62,728 bases of DNA from NCBI GenBank assembly GCA_013388415.1, contig JACADU010000169.1, positions 1 to 62,728 of the forward strand, in the 5' to 3' direction. Position 1 is the stretch's first letter; the number at the start of each line of letters is the position of its first letter. Positions 36,125-44,641 of this stretch are shown piece after piece. The position numbers and the translations under genes are program-made. The notes beneath the pieces are model-generated. The model had not been told where the DNA came from and did no database searches. It worked only from the letters and a program-made list of their open reading frames with translations. The stretch comes from Bryobacteraceae bacterium (lineage in GTDB: Bacteria > Acidobacteriota > Terriglobia > Bryobacterales > Bryobacteraceae).

Positions 36125-36409
36125 CTAGTCGAAGAACCCTCTCCAGGTTCTGCCCTTCTGATCGCGCAGGGTGACGCCGTAGCCGTCGCTGACGCCGCTG
36201 ATGTAGTTGCCTTCGGAATCGCGGAAGCGGTAGCGGATCGTGTCGTCGTATTGCCTCTAGGCGACTCCCCGCCACTAATTGCCGAACTCGTCGCGCAGAT
36301 GGATGTAGTCGCCGTCGCTCGGCCCGAATACCTGCTTGCGGTCTTTGCTGCTCTCGAAACGGAGAAAACCGCTCGGAACTCCCGGCCGGTTGCGGCGTTT
36401 GAAGATCAT
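36125..36409 (-). pseudogene. Small ORF of about 94 codons interrupted by two in-frame TAG codons (36277-36275 and 36259-36257)
   Basis: Minus-strand reading: MIFKRRNRPGVPSGFLRFESSKDRKQVFGPSDGDYIHLRDEFGN*WRGVA*RQYDDTIRYRFRDSEGNYISGVSDGYGVTLRDQKGRTWRGFFD*; the frame is otherwise open. Confidence 0.55.
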
Positions 36410-36476
36410 GAGAAAACGTTGCCCTTGATCGTCTCTTCGGCCGGGCGGCCCCGAAACTGTATAGGATCAGTTCAGG

Positions 36477-36923
36477 ATGCGAGCGATCTTACAGCGGGTC
36501 TCCCGGGCCCGCGTCACCGCCGGCGGCCGCACCACCGGCGAAATCGGAGCCGGTCTGCTGGTCCTGCTCGGCGTGAGAAAGGGCGACGGCGAAGCCGAAG
36601 CCGAGTATCTCGCCGGCCGCGTCGCGGGCCTCCGGATCTTTTCCGACCCCGAAGGCAAGATGAACCTCAGCCTGCTCGACACCGGCGGCGCGATGCTCGT
36701 CGTCTCGCAGTTCACCCTCTACGGCGACACCCGCAAAGGCCGCCGGCCCGGCTTCGACGATGCCGCGCCGCCGGAGACAGCCCGCCGGCTCTATGAGCAC
36801 TTTGTCGCCAAGGCCCGCGAACGCGGAATTCAGGTCGAAACAGGCGAATTCCAGGCGATAATGACCGTGGAACTCGCCAACGAAGGGCCGGTGACCTTCA
36901 TCGTTGAATCCAAGAACGGCTGA
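36477..36923 (+). CDS. dtd: D-aminoacyl-tRNA deacylase
   Basis: MRAILQRVSRARVTAGGRTTGEIGAGLLVLLGVRKGD...MLVVSQFTLYGDTRKGRRPGFDDAAPPE...VETGEFQAIMTVELANEGPVTFIVES. Confidence 0.96.
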   Translation: MRAILQRVSRARVTAGGRTTGEIGAGLLVLLGVRKGDGEAEAEYLAGRVAGLRIFSDPEGKMNLSLLDTGGAMLVVSQFTLYGDTRKGRRPGFDDAAPPETARRLYEHFVAKARERGIQVETGEFQAIMTVELANEGPVTFIVESKNG

Positions 36924-36927
36924 CCCC

Positions 36928-39900
36928 TCACACGATCTCGGCCACGCTCTCCGACACCACCGCCAGTCCGTCCGGCAGCCTGCCCTTGTTCAGAACGGCT
37001 TGCGTGTCGAACGGCGCCCCCGGCTTGGCGAACTCGATCGTCAGCAGCGCGCTTGCCCCGCTCAGCGCCGCGGCAAGATGCGGCGGCGCGATGGCTCTTG
37101 TCGCCGCCAGGAATAGCGCAGTGCCGATCGCCCGGACGCTGTCGCCCACGTACATGTTCACGACTTCCTGGTTGAACGCGGTGGTCAGCTTGGCGCCAAA
37201 CTCCGCCAGCGCCACCACCGCCCCCTGCGGCTTGGCGCTCTTCTCCTTGAATTGCGCCATCTTCAGCCCCGCCTGGAATGCATGGCTGATGATCTCGAAC
37301 TCGACGAACAGCAGGCCCCTCAGCCGCGGATCGCGAGGGCTCACCGAGCCCAGGATGCGCCCGGCGTCCCGCGGCTTGTACTGCCCCGCGTCTCCGGTGT
37401 CCTTGAGCAACGCTTCCGCCTTCTTCAGCAAATCCTGCATTTTCTTCACGGTCTGGTCCTTGCCGAGCATGGCCGAGACTTCCTGCTCGTTGGCGGTATC
37501 CCAATACGGCGGATTGCTCATTCCGGCATCCACCCTCGGCGGCATCGAGCAATAGGCCAGCAGAACCTGCGCCGGCACTAAGTTGTGATACCGCTCCGGT
37601 TCTGTGAAGTAACTTTCATGAAGCAGCTTCTTCAGCCGCATTTGGATGGCCATCGACATGTCGCGATAGACCGGGTCCTTCTTGTCGGAGGGCAGCGCCA
37701 GCCAGCACGCCCCGGCTGCCGCCGCCGCGCCCTCGGGCAGTACCGCCTGTAAGGCAACCACCCCATTGCCGAGCGTCGTCGGCGTTGCCGGGATCGCCTC
37801 CTCGGTCCGCCGGTCGATGAAATCGACGTAATGATCCAGGTCCTTCAGTTGATTGGGGAAACAGGCCACCGCGATGGGCTCCAACGCTGAGGCCAACTGT
37901 TTCCGGGTCATGTCGCGGCGGACGAACACGGATGAATACGTCAGATCCAGCTTCTTCTGATGGACTCGCACTTGACCTGCCTCAAAACCCGCCGCGCTCA
38001 ACGCCATCGACAGCGAGAGCACGCTGGTGCGCTGGTTGTTGGCCACCTTGTCGCTGGTTTCGAGCCGGTAGGCGACCACCCGCCCGTCCTGCTCTTCGAC
38101 ACGCGCCGTAGCTAAAGAATCGTTCATGTGGCCCATGGACCTCGACATGAACGGCAAAGTCACGTCGGTGTGGCTTTGGCGCCTGATGTTGTGGGAGAGC
38201 TCGGCGAGATTCAACTTCACTCTCGGATGGTGATTGGTGAAGACGAAGTCGAAATCGCCTGCCAGGGCGTGCTCGAAGAACGTCCGGACACCCGCAGGGT
38301 CTTGGGAGAAATCGAACGTGGCGTCCAGAAGCGCTTGGTTCTCCGAGCTTTTCTGGAATGCGTAGGCAAGATCGAAGGTGTAGCGGCGGTGGATCGCCTC
38401 CAGCGCCTTCTCGTAGAACTCCTGCCTTCGCCCGATGACCACGTTGATCGCGCCGCGGATGCGGTCGAGATCCTCGAAATCGAGATTCTGCTTGCCGAGG
38501 AAGTCAGCCAGCCGTTTCCTGAGCAAGCCGTCGAGCGTCTTGAAACTGGCTTTTGACAGTGGCTGGAGGATGGCGTCAAAATTGAGCCTCTCTTCGAGAT
38601 AGGTCTGGAACCGCGCGAAAACACTCTCGATTTCACTGCCGTCCAGAACGCCGAGAACCTTCTCCGCAACCGACTTTACTTCCGTGAGCGGCTTCAGCAA
38701 AAGGGCCAGCGCCGGCCCATTGGCAATGGCTTCAATCAGTTGGCCCGCGGGCGTTGATGGAAAGTCGATGCGCGACAGCCGCTCCTTGAGCAGTTTCTCG
38801 AGCGCGGCTTTGTCGGCGGCAGCCAAGGCGGCTGCGATCTCTTTCACTTCAGCGATTGCAGGCTTGCCGGATGCCAGGCGCAGAATCGCGGAAGAGACGG
38901 TGTGCGGAAGGTCCTCCCATTTCCGGGTGAATTCTGCGACTCGATTGAGCGCTTCATCGACCCGGGCGGCAAGTTCGGAAACCTCAATCCCGGCGATGCG
39001 GGCGATCAACTCTTCCGCGCCGTCGACCCCCGCCGCGGCCAGCAGCTCAGGTAAAGGTTTCTTAACGTCTGTCCACTTCTGGACAACCGCGATGTCTTTC
39101 AGGATCTGTTCACCGTGGACGCCAAAGACGGCTTTGACGAGGTCGTCGGCATCTCGAGGAAGGAGAGTGTCGACGGCTTTCACCGCCGCCGAGGCATTGA
39201 GCGCAAAGTCGAGCTGCCTGGACTTGACCCGCAGCACGCGCAGGCGAAGGGTCTTCTCCCCGGATTCGCGGCTGACAACCACCACGCACCTGCCCGCAGC
39301 CTTGAACCCGATGGCGGTAGCCAACCCGAGCTGGACACGCAAGCCGATGTCGCCTTTGAGCTGTCCCAGCCCCACCTCACGAACCCAGTTGAAGTCGTAG
39401 CCGAGTGCCGCGCCGAGCTTGACCTGCACGCTGCCCAGAACCTCGGCGAGCAGCCAGGTGCCGGGGGCGAGATCTTCCACGGAGCGGATTTGCCGCGGCA
39501 GGAGCCAACTATCGGCGACGCTCTGAATGAGAGTTCTGGCGCCGGTGGCTTTGGGCAAACGGCGCACCACGGCGAACAGGCCATCAGCCGACTCCTGTGC
39601 CTGAATCGTGGCGGAGCCGGCTGCTCCGAGCGCCATGGCTCCGCTCGCCGTGGCGGATGCGTCATATCCCCAGCGAACCGCGGCCAGGAAGTCGCCTGGA
39701 GCCGCTTCGAAATCCAGAGCCGGCGAGGCGAATTGGCCGGCGGGCAAATCCTTGAGGAGCTCCGAGGCATTGACATAAACGCCGGCGCCGGCAAACGCTC
39801 CGCCCTTGGCCGAGAACGAGATTTTGTCGCCGCCCTGCCGTGAAAAGACGATGGGCGATGCCGTGGACGCCTCGAGTTTCATGTCCCCAAAGCGGATGGT

Positions 39901-40038
39901 GCGGTCCGGGAACGGGGTGTCCTTGAGCAGCGCGGCACCTACCTGTTGGTCCACTGTCCCGGCGACTTTGAATCCCAAAGAGCCCGCCTGGTTCAGGAAG
40001 TCCAGATTGCGAGAGAAATTGAAAGCCGGCGATCCCAT
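36928..40038 (-). CDS. Large hypothetical protein (1036 aa) divergent from the T6SS locus
   Basis: Single uninterrupted ORF with good RBS (GGAGGGAGCTATG) and start MGSPAFNFSRNLDFLNQAGSLGFKVAGTVDQQ; no recognisable family by eye. Confidence 0.75.
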   Translation of the reverse strand: MGSPAFNFSRNLDFLNQAGSLGFKVAGTVDQQVGAALLKDTPFPDRTIRFGDMKLEASTASPIVFSRQGGDKISFSAKGGAFAGAGVYVNASELLKDLPAGQFASPALDFEAAPGDFLAAVRWGYDASATASGAMALGAAGSATIQAQESADGLFAVVRRLPKATGARTLIQSVADSWLLPRQIRSVEDLAPGTWLLAEVLGSVQVKLGAALGYDFNWVREVGLGQLKGDIGLRVQLGLATAIGFKAAGRCVVVVSRESGEKTLRLRVLRVKSRQLDFALNASAAVKAVDTLLPRDADDLVKAVFGVHGEQILKDIAVVQKWTDVKKPLPELLAAAGVDGAEELIARIAGIEVSELAARVDEALNRVAEFTRKWEDLPHTVSSAILRLASGKPAIAEVKEIAAALAAADKAALEKLLKERLSRIDFPSTPAGQLIEAIANGPALALLLKPLTEVKSVAEKVLGVLDGSEIESVFARFQTYLEERLNFDAILQPLSKASFKTLDGLLRKRLADFLGKQNLDFEDLDRIRGAINVVIGRRQEFYEKALEAIHRRYTFDLAYAFQKSSENQALLDATFDFSQDPAGVRTFFEHALAGDFDFVFTNHHPRVKLNLAELSHNIRRQSHTDVTLPFMSRSMGHMNDSLATARVEEQDGRVVAYRLETSDKVANNQRTSVLSLSMALSAAGFEAGQVRVHQKKLDLTYSSVFVRRDMTRKQLASALEPIAVACFPNQLKDLDHYVDFIDRRTEEAIPATPTTLGNGVVALQAVLPEGAAAAAGACWLALPSDKKDPVYRDMSMAIQMRLKKLLHESYFTEPERYHNLVPAQVLLAYCSMPPRVDAGMSNPPYWDTANEQEVSAMLGKDQTVKKMQDLLKKAEALLKDTGDAGQYKPRDAGRILGSVSPRDPRLRGLLFVEFEIISHAFQAGLKMAQFKEKSAKPQGAVVALAEFGAKLTTAFNQEVVNMYVGDSVRAIGTALFLAATRAIAPPHLAAALSGASALLTIEFAKPGAPFDTQAVLNKGRLPDGLAVVSESVAEIV

Positions 40039-40103
40039 AGCTCCCTCCGATGTGTTGGAGTTGGTTGGAGCCAGTATACGCTCACCGGCAGGGAGGCGCG
40101 CCG

Positions 40104-40250
40104 TCAGAGCGCTTCGAGCATCTCCATTGCGGGGGTGATGAAGCGGGCGGCTTCGGCGGGCTTGCGGAGCCCGGCGAGGGCGCACCGCTGCTCCGGCGTG
40201 GCGTCGTCCGACGTGACGAGGTCGATGCCCGAGATCCGCGGCCGGGCCAT
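40104..40250 (-). CDS. Possible 48-aa small protein
   Basis: MARPRISGIDLVTSDDATPEQRCALAGLRKPAEAARFITPAMEMLEAL, upstream of and co-oriented with the 1036-aa ORF; weak RBS. Confidence 0.3.
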   Translation of the reverse strand: MARPRISGIDLVTSDDATPEQRCALAGLRKPAEAARFITPAMEMLEAL

Positions 40251-40415
40251 TTCTTCGCCATTCAACCGGTCCGAGACGGGCGAACTGAGGACAGCATTCC
40301 AGGAGTGACTAGAATAATTGATGCGGTAGAACCTCTGGGTTCCGCATTCTATGATGAGGGAGCGGCAGCCGCGGCTGGCGTCCGCGGAACTGGCGCTGCG
40401 AGGAGGGCGTCCCGA

Positions 40416-41786
40416 GTGTCGACTGAGAGCGCATCCAGGCAACTGCATCCCGTCCTTTGGGCAAAAGGGACCTTCCTGACTCCGCAGCATTTGCAGGCGC
40501 AGGACCGGTTCATCGAAAACATGGTGCAATTCCGGATGGCCAGCCTGACATACTGCCCTTGGGGATTCACGAAGCTGCGCATGGATCCCGAGGCCCTGGC
40601 CGCCGGAGCGGCTGGCATTCTCGATGCCGAAGGACTGCTGCCGGACGGAACGCCCTTTCGAATCCCGGGTTCCGATCCTGCTCCGCAAGCCAGAGCGCTC
40701 GGTGAATTCCTGACCGGCGATGTCACGGCGGTCGATGTCTACCTGGGTTTGCCGGAATACAAGAATCAGGCCGTAAACGTCTCCGCGCCCGAACGCGGAA
40801 TGGCGACCCGGTATCTGGCGGAAGTGGTCATGCGGCGCGACGAGAACACGGGACTGGCCGAGCGGCCGGTTCAACTGGCGCGAAAGAATCTCCGCCTGCT
40901 GATCGAGGGCGAGAATCTCGGCGGCCACGTGCTGATGCGCGCGGGACGCGTGAAGCGCGACGCCACCGGCATTCTCAGCTATGACTCCTCGGTTGTCCCG
41001 CCGCTGCTCGAGTTCCGCGCCAGTGAGGCGCTTTCCGGCATGGCCCGCCGCCTGCTCGAAATCCTTTCGGCCAAGAGCTCCATGCTTAGCGCGTTGCGGA
41101 GGCAAAAGAACCAAAGCCTGGCCGAGTTCACTTCGACCGACATCGCCAATTTCTGGCTCTTGTACTCGGTCAACCACCATCTGCCGGGGCTCCGGCACCT
41201 GTTTGAGACTCGCGGCGGCCATCCCGAACAGCTCTTCGAACTGCTTTCGAGCCTGGCGTCGACGCTGACGACGTTTTCATCCACCGTCGCGCCGCGCGAT
41301 CTGCCTGTGTACGACCATGAGTCGCTCGGGGAGGTCTTCTCGACCCTGGAAGAGCGGCTGCTGCACCTGCTGGAGACGGTGGTGCCCAGCAATTTCGTTT
41401 CGTTGCCGCTGCGGATGGTCAGGCCGTCGATTTATGCGGCCACCATTCCCGAAGAGAAGTACTTGAGAGACACAAAGCTCTACCTGGCGCTCTCGGCAAG
41501 CGTGGGCGAGGACGAGTTGATCAGAAAGGGGCCGCATCTGGTGAAGGTGTGCTCGGCGACGCACATTGAGCATCTCGTCCGGCAGGCGCTGCCGGGTGTT
41601 CCCCTGCTGCACCAGCCGTCGCCTCCCGCATCGATCCCGGTGAGATTGAACCATCAGTATTTTCTGTTGAGCCGGTCGGGGCTGGCGTGGGAGGCGGTGG
41701 AGCGGTCGCGGACGATCGCGGTCTACGTTCCCGGCGATTTCCCCGATCCGCAGCTTGAGCTGGTCGTTCTGCTGCCCGCCGATTGA
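40416..41786 (+). CDS. tssK: Type VI secretion baseplate protein TssK (paralogue 1)
   Basis: LHPVLWAKGTFLTPQHLQAQDRFIENMVQFRM...TDIANFWLLYSVNHHLPGLRHLFETRGGHPEQLFELLSSLASTLTTFS...VPSNFVSLPLR; GTG start with AGGAGGG RBS. Confidence 0.9.
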   Translation: MSTESASRQLHPVLWAKGTFLTPQHLQAQDRFIENMVQFRMASLTYCPWGFTKLRMDPEALAAGAAGILDAEGLLPDGTPFRIPGSDPAPQARALGEFLTGDVTAVDVYLGLPEYKNQAVNVSAPERGMATRYLAEVVMRRDENTGLAERPVQLARKNLRLLIEGENLGGHVLMRAGRVKRDATGILSYDSSVVPPLLEFRASEALSGMARRLLEILSAKSSMLSALRRQKNQSLAEFTSTDIANFWLLYSVNHHLPGLRHLFETRGGHPEQLFELLSSLASTLTTFSSTVAPRDLPVYDHESLGEVFSTLEERLLHLLETVVPSNFVSLPLRMVRPSIYAATIPEEKYLRDTKLYLALSASVGEDELIRKGPHLVKVCSATHIEHLVRQALPGVPLLHQPSPPASIPVRLNHQYFLLSRSGLAWEAVERSRTIAVYVPGDFPDPQLELVVLLPAD

Positions 41787-41790
41787 CCGG

Positions 41791-43209
41791 TCAGCGTTTG
41801 AACATGAGGACGACGACAGCGATCAGAAGGAGGACCACGAGGGTTGTGAGAACCGCGACCAGGGGAGCGAGCCAGGGCTTCTGGTTCTGGACCGGCATCG
41901 TGGGAAGCGTTCCGGGCGCCGGAGGGGGCGCCACGGGCAGCTGGACTGCCGGCGCGGCGGGAGCAGGCGGAGGCTGGAGGTTGGGCGGCCGCATCATGAC
42001 CCTGGTAAATTCCCCCGGCCCGGAGGGGGCCACCGGCGGCGGGGCAGCGGCGGGCTCGGGGACGGAGAAGAGGCCGGTCGAAGAGAGTGGCTTGTTATAC
42101 TCGGGCGGCGGCGGGGCGGCGGCCCCCCCGGTATGGCCGAACTGGATGGTGAAGTCGCTTGGTCCCTGGAATGGCCGGGTGATGGGAGCCGCCGGAGGCG
42201 GCGAGGCGGCGCTTTTTTCGATCTCTTCGAGCGGCAATGAACCCGCGCCGTACGGGCTGCCGAACAGCTTCGTGAATTCCCCCGGCCCGCTGGCCGGAGC
42301 CTGCGCTTTCGGCGGCGCCTGGGCCTGCGGCGGGCCAAACGGAGGGGCCGCATCAAAGGCTGGTTGCGGCGGTGGCGGAGCCGGCGGATGGACGGCAGCG
42401 TCGCCCGGCGCCGGGGCCGATCCGAACAACTTCGTGAATTCTCCAACCGGCGGCTGGGAGGATGCTGGCTGGCTTCGGGGAGGCGGAGCTGCGGGCGCCG
42501 GAGCCGGCGCGGCTGGCGGCGGCGGAGGCGCCGCAGAGGCGGACGGCGAACCGAAGAGCCTGGTGAACTCACCCATCGGCTGTTGCTGTGGCGGTGGCTG
42601 CTGTGGCGGCTGCTGCTGTGGCGGCGGCTGCTGTAGAGGCTGTTGCGGCGGCGGTGGAGCGGCGGAGGAAGCGCCGAACATTCTGGTGAATTCTCCCTGC
42701 TGCTGGGCAGGCGGCGGCGCCGCAGCGGGCGGCGGGGCTGCGGGTGGCGGGGCAGCCGGCGGCGGCGCCGATGCCATTGCGGCGGCGCCTCCGAACATCC
42801 TCGTGAATTCCCCCTGTTCCTGGACGGGCGGCGGAGGAGCCGGGGGCGGATGCGGCGTCACGGGCGGAACAGCGTGGGCCGGCGGCGGCATCGCGGCAGG
42901 CGCGCTGGAAGGGTTGAGCTTGGCTTCAAGCCAGGCGGAAAGGCCAGGAAAGTCCGGTTCGGGCTTCGTGACCGCGTACGGCGGCTCAGCCGATTCCTGG
43001 ACTTCGATGACCGCGCCAAGCAGCAACGCCGGATCGGTTCGCATCAAATCGCGGAGTCTCAGCAGCAGAGCGGATCTGCGCGCCTCCTCGCCCATGCTCC
43101 ACAAATGCAGCAGCACCGGCCGGGCGGTCGAGATTTCCCGCGCTTCAAAGGTTTTTGGCTCGCCGCTGTGGACGAGCCGCACCAGTTCATACCTATGGTA
43201 GAAACTCAT
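41791..43209 (-). CDS. Kinase-N-lobe-like domain + Pro/Ala-rich GEFT[RK][ML]FG repeat region + C-terminal TM anchor
   Basis: MSFYHRYELVRLVHSGEPKTFEAREISTARPVLLHLW...; five near-identical GEFT(R/K)(M/L)FG motifs plus two degenerate; C-terminal PWLAPLVAVLTTLVVLLLIAVVVLMFKR. Confidence 0.8.
   Translation of the reverse strand: MSFYHRYELVRLVHSGEPKTFEAREISTARPVLLHLWSMGEEARRSALLLRLRDLMRTDPALLLGAVIEVQESAEPPYAVTKPEPDFPGLSAWLEAKLNPSSAPAAMPPPAHAVPPVTPHPPPAPPPPVQEQGEFTRMFGGAAAMASAPPPAAPPPAAPPPAAAPPPAQQQGEFTRMFGASSAAPPPPQQPLQQPPPQQQPPQQPPPQQQPMGEFTRLFGSPSASAAPPPPPAAPAPAPAAPPPRSQPASSQPPVGEFTKLFGSAPAPGDAAVHPPAPPPPQPAFDAAPPFGPPQAQAPPKAQAPASGPGEFTKLFGSPYGAGSLPLEEIEKSAASPPPAAPITRPFQGPSDFTIQFGHTGGAAAPPPPEYNKPLSSTGLFSVPEPAAAPPPVAPSGPGEFTRVMMRPPNLQPPPAPAAPAVQLPVAPPPAPGTLPTMPVQNQKPWLAPLVAVLTTLVVLLLIAVVVLMFKR
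41992..42813 (-). repeat. Seven dispersed copies of a GEFT-type short motif (5 canonical, 2 degenerate) in a Pro/Ala-rich region
   Basis: Minus-strand order from about 42813 to 41992: GEFTRMFGG, GEFTRMFGA, GEFTRLFGS, GEFTKLFGS, GEFTKLFGS, SDFTIQFGH, GEFTRVMMR. Confidence 0.85.
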
Positions 43210-43277
43210 GGAGATTGCTCCGCGAATGCGATTCCCATTATAAAGGCCGAACGAGTCTGTCTCTCGGAGATGCTTCA

Positions 43278-44624
43278 ATGAACGAACTGTCCCGCATCGT
43301 GTGGTCCGAAGGGATGCACCTGGGACCGCACCACTTTCAGGCGCAGAACCGGTATTTTGAGAATCTGGTGCGGTTCACCTGGTCGGCCCTGTCCTATGCG
43401 CCTTGGGGGCTGGCCGGACTTCAGCTTGACGGCGAGGCGCTGCGGAACGGGCTTCTTCGGGTCATCCACGCCAAAGGGGTCTTTCCGGACGGACTCGTGT
43501 TTCTGATCCCCGATCCGGACGCCCCGCCGGCAGACCGCCCGCTGCCGCCCATCTTCCCCCCCACACGCGACAGCCTGGACGTGTTTCTTGCCGTGGAGCC
43601 GATCTCTGCGCAAGGCGCGAACTGCGACCTTGACGGCGCCGGCGAGTCCCGCCGCTACCGGGCCGAATTCCGGGAAGTGGCCGATGAGCTCACCGGACAG
43701 GACGCCAAACCCATCGGCTTTGCCGCCAAGAACCTGATGGTCCTGGTCGAGAGTGAGATCGGCGAAAGGCAGGCCATTCCGCTGGCGAGAATCCGCAGGG
43801 ACTTGGCAGGCCATTACACGCAGGATGAGAAGTTCATTCCCGCGGCAATTTGCTTGCAAGCGAGTCCCTGGCTCATGGAAATGCTGCGGCGGCTCGTCGA
43901 GGTCCTGGAGGACAAAGCCCGGACGATGGCGAAGCCCAAGGACCTGGGAGCTTCGGCGGTTTCCGGCTTTTCGATCGAAGGCATTTCGAACGCGTGGTTT
44001 CTGCATTGCGTCAACAGCGCGCTCGGGCCGCTCCGCCACCTGATGCTGACCAAGAACGCGCATCCCGAGGAGTTGTACGCGGAGATGGCCCGGTTGGGCG
44101 GCGCTTTGTGCACGTTCGGGCTGGAGTCGCATCCATCGCAACTGCCGCTCTACGACCACGAGCACCCGACCGAGTGTTTCGCCGCGCTCGATCACCACAT
44201 CCGCACGCACCTGGAGCTGGTTGTGCCGAGCAACTGCGTGCGGATCGAACTGACCGCCGGCGCGCCTCACTTCTGGTCTGGAGGAGTCACCGACGCGCGG
44301 ATGCTGGTTCACTCGCAGTGGATCATCGGAGTGCGCTGCGGGATCGGCGAATCCGAGGTGATCTCCGGCGTCCCGAGACTGCTGAAGGTGTGCTCACAGG
44401 AGTTCGTGCCCAAGCTGGTGGCCCGCGCTCTGCCGGGAATGACACTGCGGCACCTGCCGGTTCCGCCTCCGGCGGTGAACGCCCGGGTCGATTTCCAGTA
44501 TTTCGCCATCGACAAGGCCGGACCGTGCTGGGAACACATCATGCTGACCAAGAGAGTCGGCGTCTACGCGCCCGGCGAACTGCCCGACCCGGACCTGGAC
44601 CTGATGGTGATACTGGAATCCTGA
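43278..44624 (+). CDS. tssK: Type VI secretion baseplate protein TssK (paralogue 2)
   Basis: MNELSRIVWSEGMHLGPHHFQAQNRYFENLVRFTWSALSYAPWGLAGLQLD...GISNAWFLHCVNSALGPLRHLMLTKNAHPEELYAEMARLGGALCTFG. Confidence 0.93.
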   Translation: MNELSRIVWSEGMHLGPHHFQAQNRYFENLVRFTWSALSYAPWGLAGLQLDGEALRNGLLRVIHAKGVFPDGLVFLIPDPDAPPADRPLPPIFPPTRDSLDVFLAVEPISAQGANCDLDGAGESRRYRAEFREVADELTGQDAKPIGFAAKNLMVLVESEIGERQAIPLARIRRDLAGHYTQDEKFIPAAICLQASPWLMEMLRRLVEVLEDKARTMAKPKDLGASAVSGFSIEGISNAWFLHCVNSALGPLRHLMLTKNAHPEELYAEMARLGGALCTFGLESHPSQLPLYDHEHPTECFAALDHHIRTHLELVVPSNCVRIELTAGAPHFWSGGVTDARMLVHSQWIIGVRCGIGESEVISGVPRLLKVCSQEFVPKLVARALPGMTLRHLPVPPPAVNARVDFQYFAIDKAGPCWEHIMLTKRVGVYAPGELPDPDLDLMVILES

Positions 44625-44641
44625 GATGAAGGAACTGAGGA

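Noticed and set aside
33202-36277. Genome-wide TAG reassignment
   Set aside because: TAG is used as the normal terminator for many intact genes in the window, so full recoding is not supported.
41992-42813. Possible CRISPR array or DNA tandem repeat
   Set aside because: Repeat units are conserved mainly at protein level, differ in synonymous positions and have uneven spacing; no cas genes in the window.
42364-43281. Plus-strand Arg/Gly/Trp-rich ORFs opposite the GEFT gene
   Set aside because: Low-complexity products (RRRWRSRR..., LLLWRWLLWRLLLWRR) mirror the Pro/Ala/Gln-rich repeats of the minus-strand gene.
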